DNA of 39,367 nt from CF-118 sp035689345 (GCA_035689345.1 DASSLR010000035.1:1-39367); one strand, 5' to 3'; numbered from the stretch's first letter, positions 28,944 through 37,542 are shown. Numbers and translations are program-made. The notes: generated by a model from the sequence alone, not told the origin.

Positions 28944-30030
28944 CCACGGCGTCGATCGCGTTCCACGTGAGGTCGGCGCTCCGGCCCCAGCTGAACTCGG
29001 CGGCACGAAGGATGCCGCGGTGGCGGAGGCCGGCCGCGAGGTCCGCATCGCCCGCCACCGCTTCCAGCGCCTGCCGCCACGCCTCGGGGCTGTCCGCCGG
29101 CACGATCAGGCCCGCGTCGCCGACGACCTCGGGAAGGCTCGACCGATCCGACACGACCACCGGTGTGCCGCACGCCATCGCCTCCAGGGGCGGCAGCCCG
29201 AAACCCTCGTACCACGCGGGATGGGCGAGCATCAGTGCGAGGTTGTAGACGGCCGGCAGCTGCGATGGGTCGAGGCCGTCGAGGTGGTGTAATCCCGGAC
29301 CGAGCCTCTCCATGCGCGCTTTGATCGCCTCGTAGCGCCAGCCCCAGCCGCCCACGACGACGAGGTCGGGCCGGTCGCGCATCATCGCCCACGCCTCGAG
29401 CAGCGTCTCCAGGTTCTTGCGCGGCTCGATCGTGCTGACGAACAGGATGAAGCGTGCGGGCAGCCGCAAACGGGCTCGCGCCTCGGCGAGGTCTTCCGTC
29501 CCGAGCGGCCGGAAAGTCTTGGACACGCCCTCCGGCACCACCGCGATGCGCTCTGCGGGGACGTCGAAGATCGCCTGCAGGTCCGTGGCCGTGTTCTGGG
29601 ACACCGCGATGAGGCGGTCGGCGTTACGCAGCGACCGGGGCACGATCCAGCCGGTGCTCAGCGGCTGTCCCGCGGGGAACCACTCGCGCTTGCGGTAGAT
29701 GGCGAGGTCGTGGACCGTGATGACCGTCGGGCAGCCCACGTCGCGCAGCGGCAGCGCGCCCGCCGGTCCGAAGAACGCATCCGGCCGCAGCGCCTTGATG
29801 CGGCCCGGCCACTGCAGGTGCCTGCCCACGAATCGCGTCCCGGGCAGGGGACGCTGCGCGATCGCGGGCGATCCATTCGGTGGATCCACGCCTGGCGGGA
29901 CGAACACCGTCATGCGGCAATCGGGCCGCGCGACAGCCATCGCGTGCACGACCTCTCGCGTGTACACGCCGACACCCGCCCGCGGCCGCGAGAGCCCGTA
30001 ACCGTCGACCGCCAGGTGGAGGCCGATCAG
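28924..30030 (-). CDS. GT4-family glycosyltransferase
   Basis: 368 residues if started at CTG 30030, which overlaps the stop of the MreB-like gene (CTGA). The conserved GT4 beginning (IGLHLAVDGYGL then GVGVYTREVVHAM) follows immediately, and no ATG, GTG or TTG precedes it. Later motifs: TVHDLAIYRKREWFP, AVSQNTATDLQAIF, FVSTIEPRKNLETLLEAW, and AHPAWYEGFGLPPLEAMACG with the EX7E pair. The fold is that of mannosyltransferases acting on surface polysaccharide. It is the last gene of the atp-murA-mreB run. Confidence 0.88.
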   Translation of the reverse strand: MIGLHLAVDGYGLSRPRAGVGVYTREVVHAMAVARPDCRMTVFVPPGVDPPNGSPAIAQRPLPGTRFVGRHLQWPGRIKALRPDAFFGPAGALPLRDVGCPTVITVHDLAIYRKREWFPAGQPLSTGWIVPRSLRNADRLIAVSQNTATDLQAIFDVPAERIAVVPEGVSKTFRPLGTEDLAEARARLRLPARFILFVSTIEPRKNLETLLEAWAMMRDRPDLVVVGGWGWRYEAIKARMERLGPGLHHLDGLDPSQLPAVYNLALMLAHPAWYEGFGLPPLEAMACGTPVVVSDRSSLPEVVGDAGLIVPADSPEAWRQALEAVAGDADLAAGLRHRGILRAAEFSWGRSADLTWNAIDAVVRKAGA

Positions 30031-30863
30031 CGGAGGTACGCCTGGTTTCTCTTCAAGACCTCGAAATTTTCCAGCGCGAGGCCGGTGCCGCGGACAACCG
30101 AGTTCTGCGGGTTCTCGGCCAGCGCGCACGGTATGCCCGCGTGCATCGCGATGTAGCGGTCGAGGCCGCGCAGCTGCGCGCCGCCGCCGGTCAGGACGAT
30201 GCCGCGGTCGGCGACGTCGGCCGCAAGCCTGGTCGGCGCCTCCGCGAGAAGGTCGCGGATCGCGGCGACGATCAGCTGCAACGGCTCTGCGACCGCCGCG
30301 GCGATGTCGTTCGACGTGATCTCGCCCTCGCGGAGCGGCTCGTCCAGCGGCAGCGCCGCGCCGATGGCGACCTTGAGCCGTTCCGCGGCCGTCACGTCCA
30401 TCTGCAAATGCGCCGCGATCGCCTCATCGAAGCGTTTGCCGCCGACAGCAATCGATCTCGCGACCACCATTCCCGAGAGCGAGATGACGGCGACCTCCGT
30501 GGTGGCGCCGCCGATGTCGCACACGGCGACGCCGCGTGACTCATGGATCGGCAGCCCGGCGCCGATCGCGGCCGCCAGCGGCTTGTCGATGAGCCACACC
30601 TGGCGCGCTCCGGCCGACATGGCCGCCTCCGTCACGGCGCGCCTCGCCGGCGAGGGGGCACCCGCGGGCACGCTGATCATGACCTCCGGCCTGAACATCC
30701 GGATCCGGCCCTGCACCTTGCCGATCAGGTGCTGCAGCATCTCCGCCGTCACGGCGCGGTCCGCGGCGTGCGACGGCTCGTTGAACACGTCCTCGCCTTT
30801 CACGTAAGCGCGCAACGTCGACGTGCCCGGGTCGATCCCGATCTTCTTGGAGAGGACGCTCAT
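30027..30863 (-). CDS. mreB: shortened MreB/Mbl-like actin homologue
   Basis: 278 residues from ATG 30863 (ATGA overlap with murA). Phosphate loop 1 is IGIDPGTSTL (8-17), phosphate loop 2 CDIGGATTEVAV (115-126), and the adenosine motif GIVLTGGGAQLRGLD (221-235). Similarity to MreB is clear (MLQHLIGKV, SVPAGAPSPARRAV, AAAIGAGLPI, GGKRFDEAI). MreB is normally about 335-347 residues. Here only six residues lie between the NEPS motif (28-31) and VTAEML (38), where E. coli has about 48, removing most of subdomain IB. The IIB region is about 19 residues shorter, and the usual IEEP is IDKP (92-95). The position after atp-murA matches mbl in Bacillus. ATP binding looks retained; filament contacts may differ. 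Confidence 0.88.
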   Translation of the reverse strand: MSVLSKKIGIDPGTSTLRAYVKGEDVFNEPSHAADRAVTAEMLQHLIGKVQGRIRMFRPEVMISVPAGAPSPARRAVTEAAMSAGARQVWLIDKPLAAAIGAGLPIHESRGVAVCDIGGATTEVAVISLSGMVVARSIAVGGKRFDEAIAAHLQMDVTAAERLKVAIGAALPLDEPLREGEITSNDIAAAVAEPLQLIVAAIRDLLAEAPTRLAADVADRGIVLTGGGAQLRGLDRYIAMHAGIPCALAENPQNSVVRGTGLALENFEVLKRNQAYLR

Positions 30864-32179
30864 TCGTAGGTGCGGGTGCCGGCGCTCTGGTCGGCTTCCG
30901 CCTCGACGCTCTCGATGCGTGCGCCCACCGCGCTCAGCTTGCCCGCGAGGTCCTCGTAACCGCGAGCCACGTGCCACGCGTGCCGCAGCACGCTCTCGCC
31001 CTCGGCGCACAGCGCGCCGATCACGAGCGCCGCGCCCGAGCGGATGTCCGGCACCGCCAGCTCGGTTCCCTTCAACTTGGAGGGGCCGTGCACGAACGCG
31101 TGCAGCCGGCCCTCGACGTCGATGCTCGCGCCCATCTTGGCGAGCTGTGTCACGTGCTGGAAGCGATTCTCGTGGACGTACTCCGAGATCACGGTTTCGC
31201 CGTCGGCCTGCGTCATGAGCGCCATGTACTGGGCCTGCAGGTCGGTGGGGAATCCGGGAAACGGCCATGTCGACATGTCCGTGGGCAGGATGCGCGAGCC
31301 GGGACGCCGGCCGACGCGGAACCAGCCCTCCCCCACCTCCACCCGGGCGCCGGCCTGCTCGAGCTTGAGCAGGACGATGTTCAGGTCCTCGGGCCGGCTG
31401 CACTCCAGGCGCAGCTCTCCGCCGGCGGCCACCGCGGCGATGGCGTACGTGCCGGCCTCGAGGTAGTCCGGCACCACCGTGTGCTCGGCGCCTCCGAGGT
31501 CGGGCACGCCGTCCACCACCAGCCTCTCGGTGCCGATGCCCTCGATGCGCGCGCCCATCTTGCCGAGCAGCAGGCACAGGTCCTGCACGTGAGGCTCGCG
31601 CGCCGCGTTGAAGATCTCGGTCCTGCCCTCGGCACGCACCGCCGCCAGCAGGATGTTCTCCGTCCCTGTGACCGTCGGCAGGTCGAAGACGATGCGCGCG
31701 CCCCGGAGCCGGTCCGCGTGCGCGACCAGCTCGGTCGCCGACTCGGAGATGCTCGCGCCCATCTGGCGCAAACCGCGGAGATGCTGCTCGACGCGTCGCG
31801 CGCCGATGTCGTCGCCGCCAGGACGCGGCAGGCGCGCGCTGCCGAAGCGCCCGATGAGGGCGCCGAGCAGCAGGATCGTCGCCCGCATGCGCCGCCCGAG
31901 GTCGTCGGGCACGCGCGGCGCGCTCGCACTCGAGGCGTCGATGGTGACCGAGCCCTCGCCCGCGCATGTCGCGCCGATGCTTTCCAGCACCTGGGCCATC
32001 ACGCGCGTGTCGGTCACGCGCGGCACGTTCTTCAGGTGGACGGGCTCGTCGGTCAGCAGCGCGGCCGCCATCTCGGGCAGGGCTGCGTTCTTGGAACCGC
32101 TGACGCAGACGTCTCCGGCGAGCGGCGCCCCGCCCGTGATCTTCAGAACGAGGTCTGAGGATTTACCCGCGGCGTGCAC
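30860..32179 (-). CDS. murA: UDP-N-acetylglucosamine 1-carboxyvinyltransferase MurA
   Basis: 439 residues from GTG 32179, overlapping atpC by 17 nt. MurA transfers enolpyruvate from PEP to UDP-GlcNAc, the first committed step of peptidoglycan synthesis. SGSKNAALP holds the conserved Lys 30. The active-site loop reads RLPRPGGDDIGARRVEQHL: Asp 123 replaces the usual Cys of PGGC-IG that is alkylated by fosfomycin. The C-terminal part has FPTDLQAQYMALM, HENRFQHV and the IRSGAALVIGAL segment. An Asp at this position occurs in naturally fosfomycin-resistant MurA enzymes such as that of Mycobacterium tuberculosis. Confidence 0.95.
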   Translation of the reverse strand: MHAAGKSSDLVLKITGGAPLAGDVCVSGSKNAALPEMAAALLTDEPVHLKNVPRVTDTRVMAQVLESIGATCAGEGSVTIDASSASAPRVPDDLGRRMRATILLLGALIGRFGSARLPRPGGDDIGARRVEQHLRGLRQMGASISESATELVAHADRLRGARIVFDLPTVTGTENILLAAVRAEGRTEIFNAAREPHVQDLCLLLGKMGARIEGIGTERLVVDGVPDLGGAEHTVVPDYLEAGTYAIAAVAAGGELRLECSRPEDLNIVLLKLEQAGARVEVGEGWFRVGRRPGSRILPTDMSTWPFPGFPTDLQAQYMALMTQADGETVISEYVHENRFQHVTQLAKMGASIDVEGRLHAFVHGPSKLKGTELAVPDIRSGAALVIGALCAEGESVLRHAWHVARGYEDLAGKLSAVGARIESVEAEADQSAGTRTYE

Positions 32180-32567
32180 GCGCCAGCCGCAGCCGCGCCT
32201 CCGCCATGGCCAGCGCCTCGTTGAACTCGATCTCTTCGGCCGCGGTGAGGGTCCCCGCGAGCCGCTCCTGCGCGCGCTTGCGCGCGGCCTCAGCCGCTTC
32301 GACCGAGATCTCGTCTGCGTGCTCCGCCACGTCCGCCAGCACGGTCACGCGGTCGGGCAGCACCTCGAGGAATCCGCCGCCCACGAACAGGAGCTCCTCC
32401 TTGCCGCCATGCGTGATCTTCAACGCGCCTGGCTTGAGGATGGTCATGAGCGCGGCGTGGCGCGGCAGGACGCCGAGCTCGCCGTCGGCGCCGTTGGCGA
32501 CGATGAAGTCGACGTCGCCCTCGAAGAGGCTGCGCTCGACGCTGACCACGCGCAGCGGTACCGGCAT
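32163..32567 (-). CDS. atpC: ATP synthase F1 subunit epsilon
   Basis: 134 residues. The N-terminal beta-sandwich (LRVVSVERSLFEGDVDFIVANGADGELGVLPRHAALM in pieces) is followed by the two-helix C-terminal domain (about 88-134) that can inhibit ATP hydrolysis. ATG 32567 immediately follows the atpD stop. Last subunit gene of the atp operon; it overlaps murA. Confidence 0.95.
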   Translation of the reverse strand: MPVPLRVVSVERSLFEGDVDFIVANGADGELGVLPRHAALMTILKPGALKITHGGKEELLFVGGGFLEVLPDRVTVLADVAEHADEISVEAAEAARKRAQERLAGTLTAAEEIEFNEALAMAEARLRLARARRG

Positions 32568-33995
32568 CTAGCCCTGGCCCTTCTTCTTCATCTCTTCGCC
32601 CTGAGCCCGCGCCTCTTCGATGGTGCCGACCATGTAGAAGGCCTGCTCCGGCAGGTCGTCGTGCTTGCCCTCGAGGATCTCCTTGAACCCGCGCACGGTG
32701 TCGGCGATCGACACGAGCTTGCCCTCACGGCCTGTGAAGCGCTGGGCGACGTTGAACGGCTGGGACAGGAAGCGCTGCACCTTGCGCGCGCGCGACACGG
32801 TGAGCTTGTCGTCCTCGGAAAGCTCCTCCATGCCGAGGATGGCGATGATGTCCTGCAGGTCCTTGTAGCGCTGCAGCATCTTCTTCACGCCCTGGGCCGC
32901 GTCGTAGTGGTCCTGGCCGACGATCGACGGCTCGACGAACCGGCTCGACGAACCGAGCGGGTCGACGGCCGGATAGATGCCGATCTCCACGAGCGCGCGC
33001 TCGAGTCGCAGCGTGGCGCCGAGGTGCGCGAACACGGTCTGGATGGCGGGGTCGGTGTAGTCGTCGGCGGGCACGTACACCGCCTGCACCGAAGTGATCG
33101 AGCCCTTGTTGGTCGAGGTGATGCGCTCCTCGAGCTCGCCCATCTCGGTGGCCAGCGTCGGCTGGTAGCCCACCGCGGAGGGCATGCGGCCGAGCAGCGC
33201 CGACACCTCGGAGCCCGCGAGCAGGTAGCGAAAGATGTTGTCGACGAAGAGCAGCGTGTCGGCGCCCTCCTCGTCGCGGAAGTACTCGGCCATGGTCAGG
33301 CCGGTCAGGCCCACTCGCGCGCGGGCGCCCGGCGGCTCGTTCATCTGCCCGAACACGAGCGCCGTCTGCGGCAGCACGCCCGCGTCCTCCATCTCCTTGT
33401 ACATGTCGTTGCCTTCGCGGGTGCGCTCGCCCACGCCCGCGAAGACCGAGCGGCCCTTGTGGTGGTAGGCGATGTTGCGGATTAGCTCCTGCACGATCAC
33501 GGTCTTGCCCGTGCCGGCGCCTCCGAAGAGTCCGATCTTCGAACCCTTGGCGAACGTGCAGATGAGGTCGATGACCTTGATGCCGGTCTCGAGGATCTCC
33601 ACCTTCGCCTGCTGCTCGGAAACCGGCGGCGCCGGGCGGTGGATGGGCCAGCGCGTGATGCCCTCGGGGGCCGGCTCGTCGTCGATGGGCGCGCCGATCA
33701 CGTTGAACATGCGGCCGAGCGTCTCCACGCCGACCGGCACGGAGATGGGCGCGCCGGTTGCGATCACCTTGTCGCCGCGGCGGAAGCCGTCGGTCGCGTC
33801 CATGGCGATGCAGCGGACGACGTTGTCGCCGATGGCGCCCTCGACCTCGAGGACCACGGTGCGGCCGTCGCCGGTCTTGACCTGCAGGGCCTCGAAGAGC
33901 TCGGGCTGATCGCCAGGCGGAAATTCGACGTCCACCACGGCCCCGATTACCTGGCTGACGCGGCCTTCGCGCGTCTTCTGCTTGGTCTGCGCCAT
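32568..33995 (-). CDS. atpD: ATP synthase F1 subunit beta
   Basis: 475 residues, catalytic subunit. The P-loop is GGAGTGKT (158-165), with Thr where most beta subunits have Val (GGAGVGKT); the catalytic Glu region GERTREGNDMYKEM and LLFVDNIFRYLLAGSEVSALLGR are conserved. The DELSEED-like loop reads EELSEDD. AGGAGGGG upstream of the ATG is a strong ribosome binding site. Confidence 0.98.
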   Translation of the reverse strand: MAQTKQKTREGRVSQVIGAVVDVEFPPGDQPELFEALQVKTGDGRTVVLEVEGAIGDNVVRCIAMDATDGFRRGDKVIATGAPISVPVGVETLGRMFNVIGAPIDDEPAPEGITRWPIHRPAPPVSEQQAKVEILETGIKVIDLICTFAKGSKIGLFGGAGTGKTVIVQELIRNIAYHHKGRSVFAGVGERTREGNDMYKEMEDAGVLPQTALVFGQMNEPPGARARVGLTGLTMAEYFRDEEGADTLLFVDNIFRYLLAGSEVSALLGRMPSAVGYQPTLATEMGELEERITSTNKGSITSVQAVYVPADDYTDPAIQTVFAHLGATLRLERALVEIGIYPAVDPLGSSSRFVEPSIVGQDHYDAAQGVKKMLQRYKDLQDIIAILGMEELSEDDKLTVSRARKVQRFLSQPFNVAQRFTGREGKLVSIADTVRGFKEILEGKHDDLPEQAFYMVGTIEEARAQGEEMKKKGQG

Positions 33996-34011
33996 GTGTT
34001 CTGGTCCCCTC

Positions 34012-34893
34012 CTATTGCGAGGCGGCGCGCATCGCCTCGGCGCCGCTCACGATCTCCATCAGCTCGGTGGTGATGCCGGCCTGCCTGACCTTGTTGGCGT
34101 AGAGCGTCAGGTTGTCGATCAGGTCGCCGGCCGCCTTGGTGGCGTTCTGCATCGCGATCATCTTGGCCGAGTACTCGCTGGCCTTGTTCTCCAGCACGGC
34201 CTGGAAGACCTGCGTCTCCACGTATCGGGGCAGCAGGCCGTCCAGGACGGACTCGGGGTCGGGCTCGTAGATGTAGTCGGCGCGCGGGCCTGACTGCTTC
34301 GCGTCGCCTTCGCGCTTCGGTATCTCCGCCGGGATGAGCGTCTGCACCGTCGGGTCCTGGCGGATCGTCGAGATCCACTTCGAGTAGCACAGGATCACCG
34401 CGTCGGTGTTGCCCTTCGCGTACTCGTCGAGGGCGACGGTGATGGCCGGCAGGATCTGGGCCATCGTCGGCCGGTCGGCGATGCCGCTGACCTCGGCGAT
34501 GACCTCGCGCCGGTAGCGCAACAGGAAGTCGCGGCCTTTGCGGCCGACGGTCACGTAGCGCTGGCCCTCCGCGTAGTTCTCGTTCATGAAGCGCGTCGCG
34601 GCGCGGAGGTTGTTGACGTTGATGGCGCCGCACAGGCCTTTGTCGGTGGTGATGAGGACCATGACTGCGCGCTTGCCCTCGCGGCGCACGAGGAACGGGT
34701 GCCGGTACTCGGTCGCCCGCTCGGTGGTGGTCTGCAAGACCTCGACCATCTTCTCGGCGTAAGGCCGCGCCGACTGCACGGCCTGCTGCGCGCGCCGCAG
34801 CCGAGTCGCCGCCACGACCTGCATCGCCTTCGTGATCTTTTGCGTGTTCTTGATCGAGTCGATGCGCCGGACGATGTCTCGATATGCAGGCAC
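34012..34893 (-). CDS. atpG: ATP synthase F1 subunit gamma
   Basis: 293 residues. The N-terminal helix (YRDIVRRIDSIKNTQKITKAMQVVAATRL in pieces) and the C-terminal helix (SAKMIAMQNATKAAGDLIDNLTLYANKVRQAGITTELMEIV in pieces) form the central rotor shaft. An internal VLITTDKGLCGAINVN is conserved. It starts directly after the atpA stop. Confidence 0.97.
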   Translation of the reverse strand: MPAYRDIVRRIDSIKNTQKITKAMQVVAATRLRRAQQAVQSARPYAEKMVEVLQTTTERATEYRHPFLVRREGKRAVMVLITTDKGLCGAINVNNLRAATRFMNENYAEGQRYVTVGRKGRDFLLRYRREVIAEVSGIADRPTMAQILPAITVALDEYAKGNTDAVILCYSKWISTIRQDPTVQTLIPAEIPKREGDAKQSGPRADYIYEPDPESVLDGLLPRYVETQVFQAVLENKASEYSAKMIAMQNATKAAGDLIDNLTLYANKVRQAGITTELMEIVSGAEAMRAASQ

Positions 34894-36507
34894 TTACTTG
34901 CTCTTTTTCTTGGGTGGTGCCTTCGGCTTTTCTTCGGGAGGAGGTTCGGCCTTGGCCGCGGGCTTGCTCGGGCCCGGGTCGGCGACCTCGCTGTAACCCT
35001 CGACGCCGAACTGGTGGTTGAAGGTGGAGATCGCGGCCTTCAGGCGCTCGAACAGCGGGTCGTCGAGGGCCTTCTTCTCTTCGATCTCCTCGACCACGCC
35101 GGGTCGTTCCGACTTGAGGAACCGCACAAACCCCGTCTCCCACTCGCGGATGCGCGCCGTCGGCACCTTGTCGAGGTGTCCCTGCGTGCCGGCGTAGATG
35201 GCCGCCACCTGCAGGCCCAGGGAAACGGGCTGGTACTTGTCCTGCTTCAGCAGCTCGGTGAGGCGCGCGCCGCGCTCGAGCTGGTTGCGCGTGGCGCTGT
35301 CCAGGTCTGACGCGAACTGCGCAAAGGCGGCCAGCTCGCGGTACTGCGCGAGGTCGAGACGCATCTGGCCGGCGACCTGGCGCATGGCCTTCGTCTGCGC
35401 GTCGCCACCGACGCGCGACACGCTGATGCCCACGTTGAGGGCGGGGCGCTGGCCGGCGTTGAACAGGTCGGCCTGCAGGTAGATCTGGCCGTCGGTGATG
35501 GAGATGACGTTGGTGGGGATGAAGGCCGAGACGTCGTTGGCCTGGGTCTCGATCACCGGCAGCGCTGTGAGCGAGCCGCCACCCTTCGCGGGGCTCATCT
35601 TCGCCGCCCGCTCGAGCAGCCGGGAGTGCAGGTAGAACACGTCGCCCGGGTAGGCCTCGCGGCCTGGCGGGCGGCGCAGGTTGAGCGAAAGCTCGCGGTA
35701 CGCCCACGCCTGCTTGGTCAGGTCGTCGTAGCAGCACAGCGCCTCTTTGCCCTGTTCCATGAAGTACTCGCCCATCGCGCAGCCGGCGTAGGGCGCGATG
35801 AAGTTGAGCGAGGCGGGCTCGGAAGCGGAGGCCGCGACGATGATCGTGTAGTCCATCGCACCCTGCTCCTCGAGCGTGGCCGCGACGCGCGCGATCGACG
35901 CGGCGTTCTGGCCGATCGCGACGTAGATGCAGATGAGGTCCTTGCCCTTCTGGTTGATGATCGTGTCGAGCAGGACCGTGGTCTTGCCGGTGAAGCGGTC
36001 GCCGATGATGAGCTCACGCTGGCCGCGGCCGATGGGGATCATGGCGTCGATCGCCTTGATGCCTGTCTGCACCGGGCTGTCGACGCGCTTGCGCGTGATG
36101 ACTCCGGGCGCGATCTTCTCGATGGGCAGAGTCCTGGTCGTCTTGATCGGGCCCTTGCCGTCGATGGGCTGGCCTAGCGGGTTGACGACGCGGCCGATGA
36201 GCTCGTCGCCGACCGGCACCTCGAGCAGGCGGCCCGTGGTACGCACCTCGTCGCCCTCGTGCAGGTGGCCGAACTCGCCAAGGATGACGGCGCGGACCTG
36301 GTCCTCCTCGAGGTTCAGGGCCAGGCCGTACGTGTCGTGCGGGAACTCGAGGAGCTCACCGGCCATCGCGTTCCGCAGGCCGTAGATCTGCGCGATGCCG
36401 TCGCTGGTGGCGACGATGCGTCCGACGTCAGTGGCCACGAGGCTCGCGTCGAAGTCCTTGAGCCGTTCTTTGATGACCTCCGAGATCTCTCTGGTGCTGA
36501 TGCCCAT
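34894..36507 (-). CDS. atpA: ATP synthase F1 subunit alpha with C-terminal extension
   Basis: 537 residues. P-loop GDRFTGKT (169-176), SLNLRRPPGREAYPGDVFYLHSRLLERAAK and the VGISVSRVGGDAQTKAM segments are conserved. Most alpha subunits are about 500-513 residues; here a Pro/Lys/Glu-rich tail of about 37 residues (from about 501, ending PPKKKSK) is added. A C-terminal extension of alpha in mycobacteria suppresses ATP hydrolysis; whether this unrelated-looking tail does so is unknown. AGGAGC precedes the ATG. Confidence 0.97.
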   Translation of the reverse strand: MGISTREISEVIKERLKDFDASLVATDVGRIVATSDGIAQIYGLRNAMAGELLEFPHDTYGLALNLEEDQVRAVILGEFGHLHEGDEVRTTGRLLEVPVGDELIGRVVNPLGQPIDGKGPIKTTRTLPIEKIAPGVITRKRVDSPVQTGIKAIDAMIPIGRGQRELIIGDRFTGKTTVLLDTIINQKGKDLICIYVAIGQNAASIARVAATLEEQGAMDYTIIVAASASEPASLNFIAPYAGCAMGEYFMEQGKEALCCYDDLTKQAWAYRELSLNLRRPPGREAYPGDVFYLHSRLLERAAKMSPAKGGGSLTALPVIETQANDVSAFIPTNVISITDGQIYLQADLFNAGQRPALNVGISVSRVGGDAQTKAMRQVAGQMRLDLAQYRELAAFAQFASDLDSATRNQLERGARLTELLKQDKYQPVSLGLQVAAIYAGTQGHLDKVPTARIREWETGFVRFLKSERPGVVEEIEEKKALDDPLFERLKAAISTFNHQFGVEGYSEVADPGPSKPAAKAEPPPEEKPKAPPKKKSK

Positions 36508-36515
36508 TCTTGCTC

Positions 36516-37043
36516 CTAAGACGCTTCTGTCAGGCGGCGGCGCAGCTGCTGCAGGCGGGTGGCGACACTGGCGTCGATGAGACGGTCTCCGTACTGGACC
36601 TTGAGCCCGCCGAGGATGCGCGGGTCGACCTCGACCTTCATGCTCACCGTCTTGCCGAGCTGACGCGACAGCTGGTCGGCCACACGGTCACGGTCGCGCG
36701 AGTCGAGCTCGACCGCGGTGGTCACGGTCGCGCGCACTCGGCCAGCGGCCTCGTCGGCGAGGCGCTCGAACTCGTCGGCGATGGCGCCGATCTCGTGCAC
36801 GCGGCCCGACTCGATCAGCAGCTTGGCCATGTTGGTGGCTTCGTCATCCAGTGACGTGGATGAGACGAGCTCCATCCGCCGCTCAATCGGGATGGTGGGG
36901 TTAGTGAGCACGGCCGCCACCTTCACCTCAGACAGCAACGCACGCACCGCTGCCAGCCGCCGGCTCCACAGCTCGATGTCGTGCTCCGAGCCGGCCAGCT
37001 CGAAAGCCGCGCGCGCGTAGCGCTTAGCGGCTGCCGTCGCCAC
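36516..37043 (-). CDS. atpH: ATP synthase F1 subunit delta
   Basis: 175 residues from GTG 37043, chosen because GAGGAGG lies just upstream and AKRYARAAFELA, the standard delta start, follows; a TTG at 37070 would add nine residues. Conserved C-terminal segment VDPRILGGLKVQYGDRLIDASVATRLQQL. It connects the peripheral stalk to F1. Overlaps atpF by 20 nt. Confidence 0.95.
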   Translation of the reverse strand: MATAAAKRYARAAFELAGSEHDIELWSRRLAAVRALLSEVKVAAVLTNPTIPIERRMELVSSTSLDDEATNMAKLLIESGRVHEIGAIADEFERLADEAAGRVRATVTTAVELDSRDRDRVADQLSRQLGKTVSMKVEVDPRILGGLKVQYGDRLIDASVATRLQQLRRRLTEAS

Positions 37044-37542
37044 TGGCGACCTCCTCAATGGCCCGGTCAATGAGCTGTTTGTGCTTGGTCACATCGAGCG
37101 TCTCGCCGATGACCTTTTCGGTCGCAGCGACCACGAGCCCGGCGACCTCGCCGCGAACCGACTGGAGGGCGCGGTCGCGCTCGGCCTCGATCTCCTTGCG
37201 CGCCGACTCGGAGATTCTCTTCGCCTCTGCCTCGGCCTTCTCCTTCATCTCCGCGCGCAGCTGCTCGGCCGACTTGCCGGCCGCGTCGATCACTCCCTGC
37301 GCGGTCTTGCGTGCGTCGTCGAGCCTGGCCTGCGCCTCCTTCAGGTGCGTCTCGGCGTCGGCGCGAGCCTTCTCAGCCTCCGCCAGCTGCTCGGCGATTG
37401 CCCGCTGGCGAGCCTCGGCCTGCCTGACGATCACCGGGTACACGTAGCGGGCCAGCAGGCCGAACATCACGAGGAACGTGAGCAGCTCGACCCAGACGGT
37501 TCCGTTGATGTCGATGACGCCGGCTGTGCCTTCGAGATACAT
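37024..37542 (-). CDS. atpF: ATP synthase Fo subunit b
   Basis: 172 residues: one N-terminal helix (about 15-38, VWVELLTFLVMFGLLARYVYPVI in pieces) followed by a long charged coiled coil (about 40-150) that forms the peripheral stalk. A single b gene, not fused to delta, so not the actinobacterial b-delta arrangement. Confidence 0.95.
   Translation of the reverse strand: MYLEGTAGVIDINGTVWVELLTFLVMFGLLARYVYPVIVRQAEARQRAIAEQLAEAEKARADAETHLKEAQARLDDARKTAQGVIDAAGKSAEQLRAEMKEKAEAEAKRISESARKEIEAERDRALQSVRGEVAGLVVAATEKVIGETLDVTKHKQLIDRAIEEVASGDGSR

Noticed and set aside
30864..31967. N-terminal extension of the MreB-like frame giving an apparent 646-residue fusion
   Set aside because: The extra part is murA in another frame, Arg/Ala-rich without domains; the ATGA overlap at 30860-30863 marks the true start.
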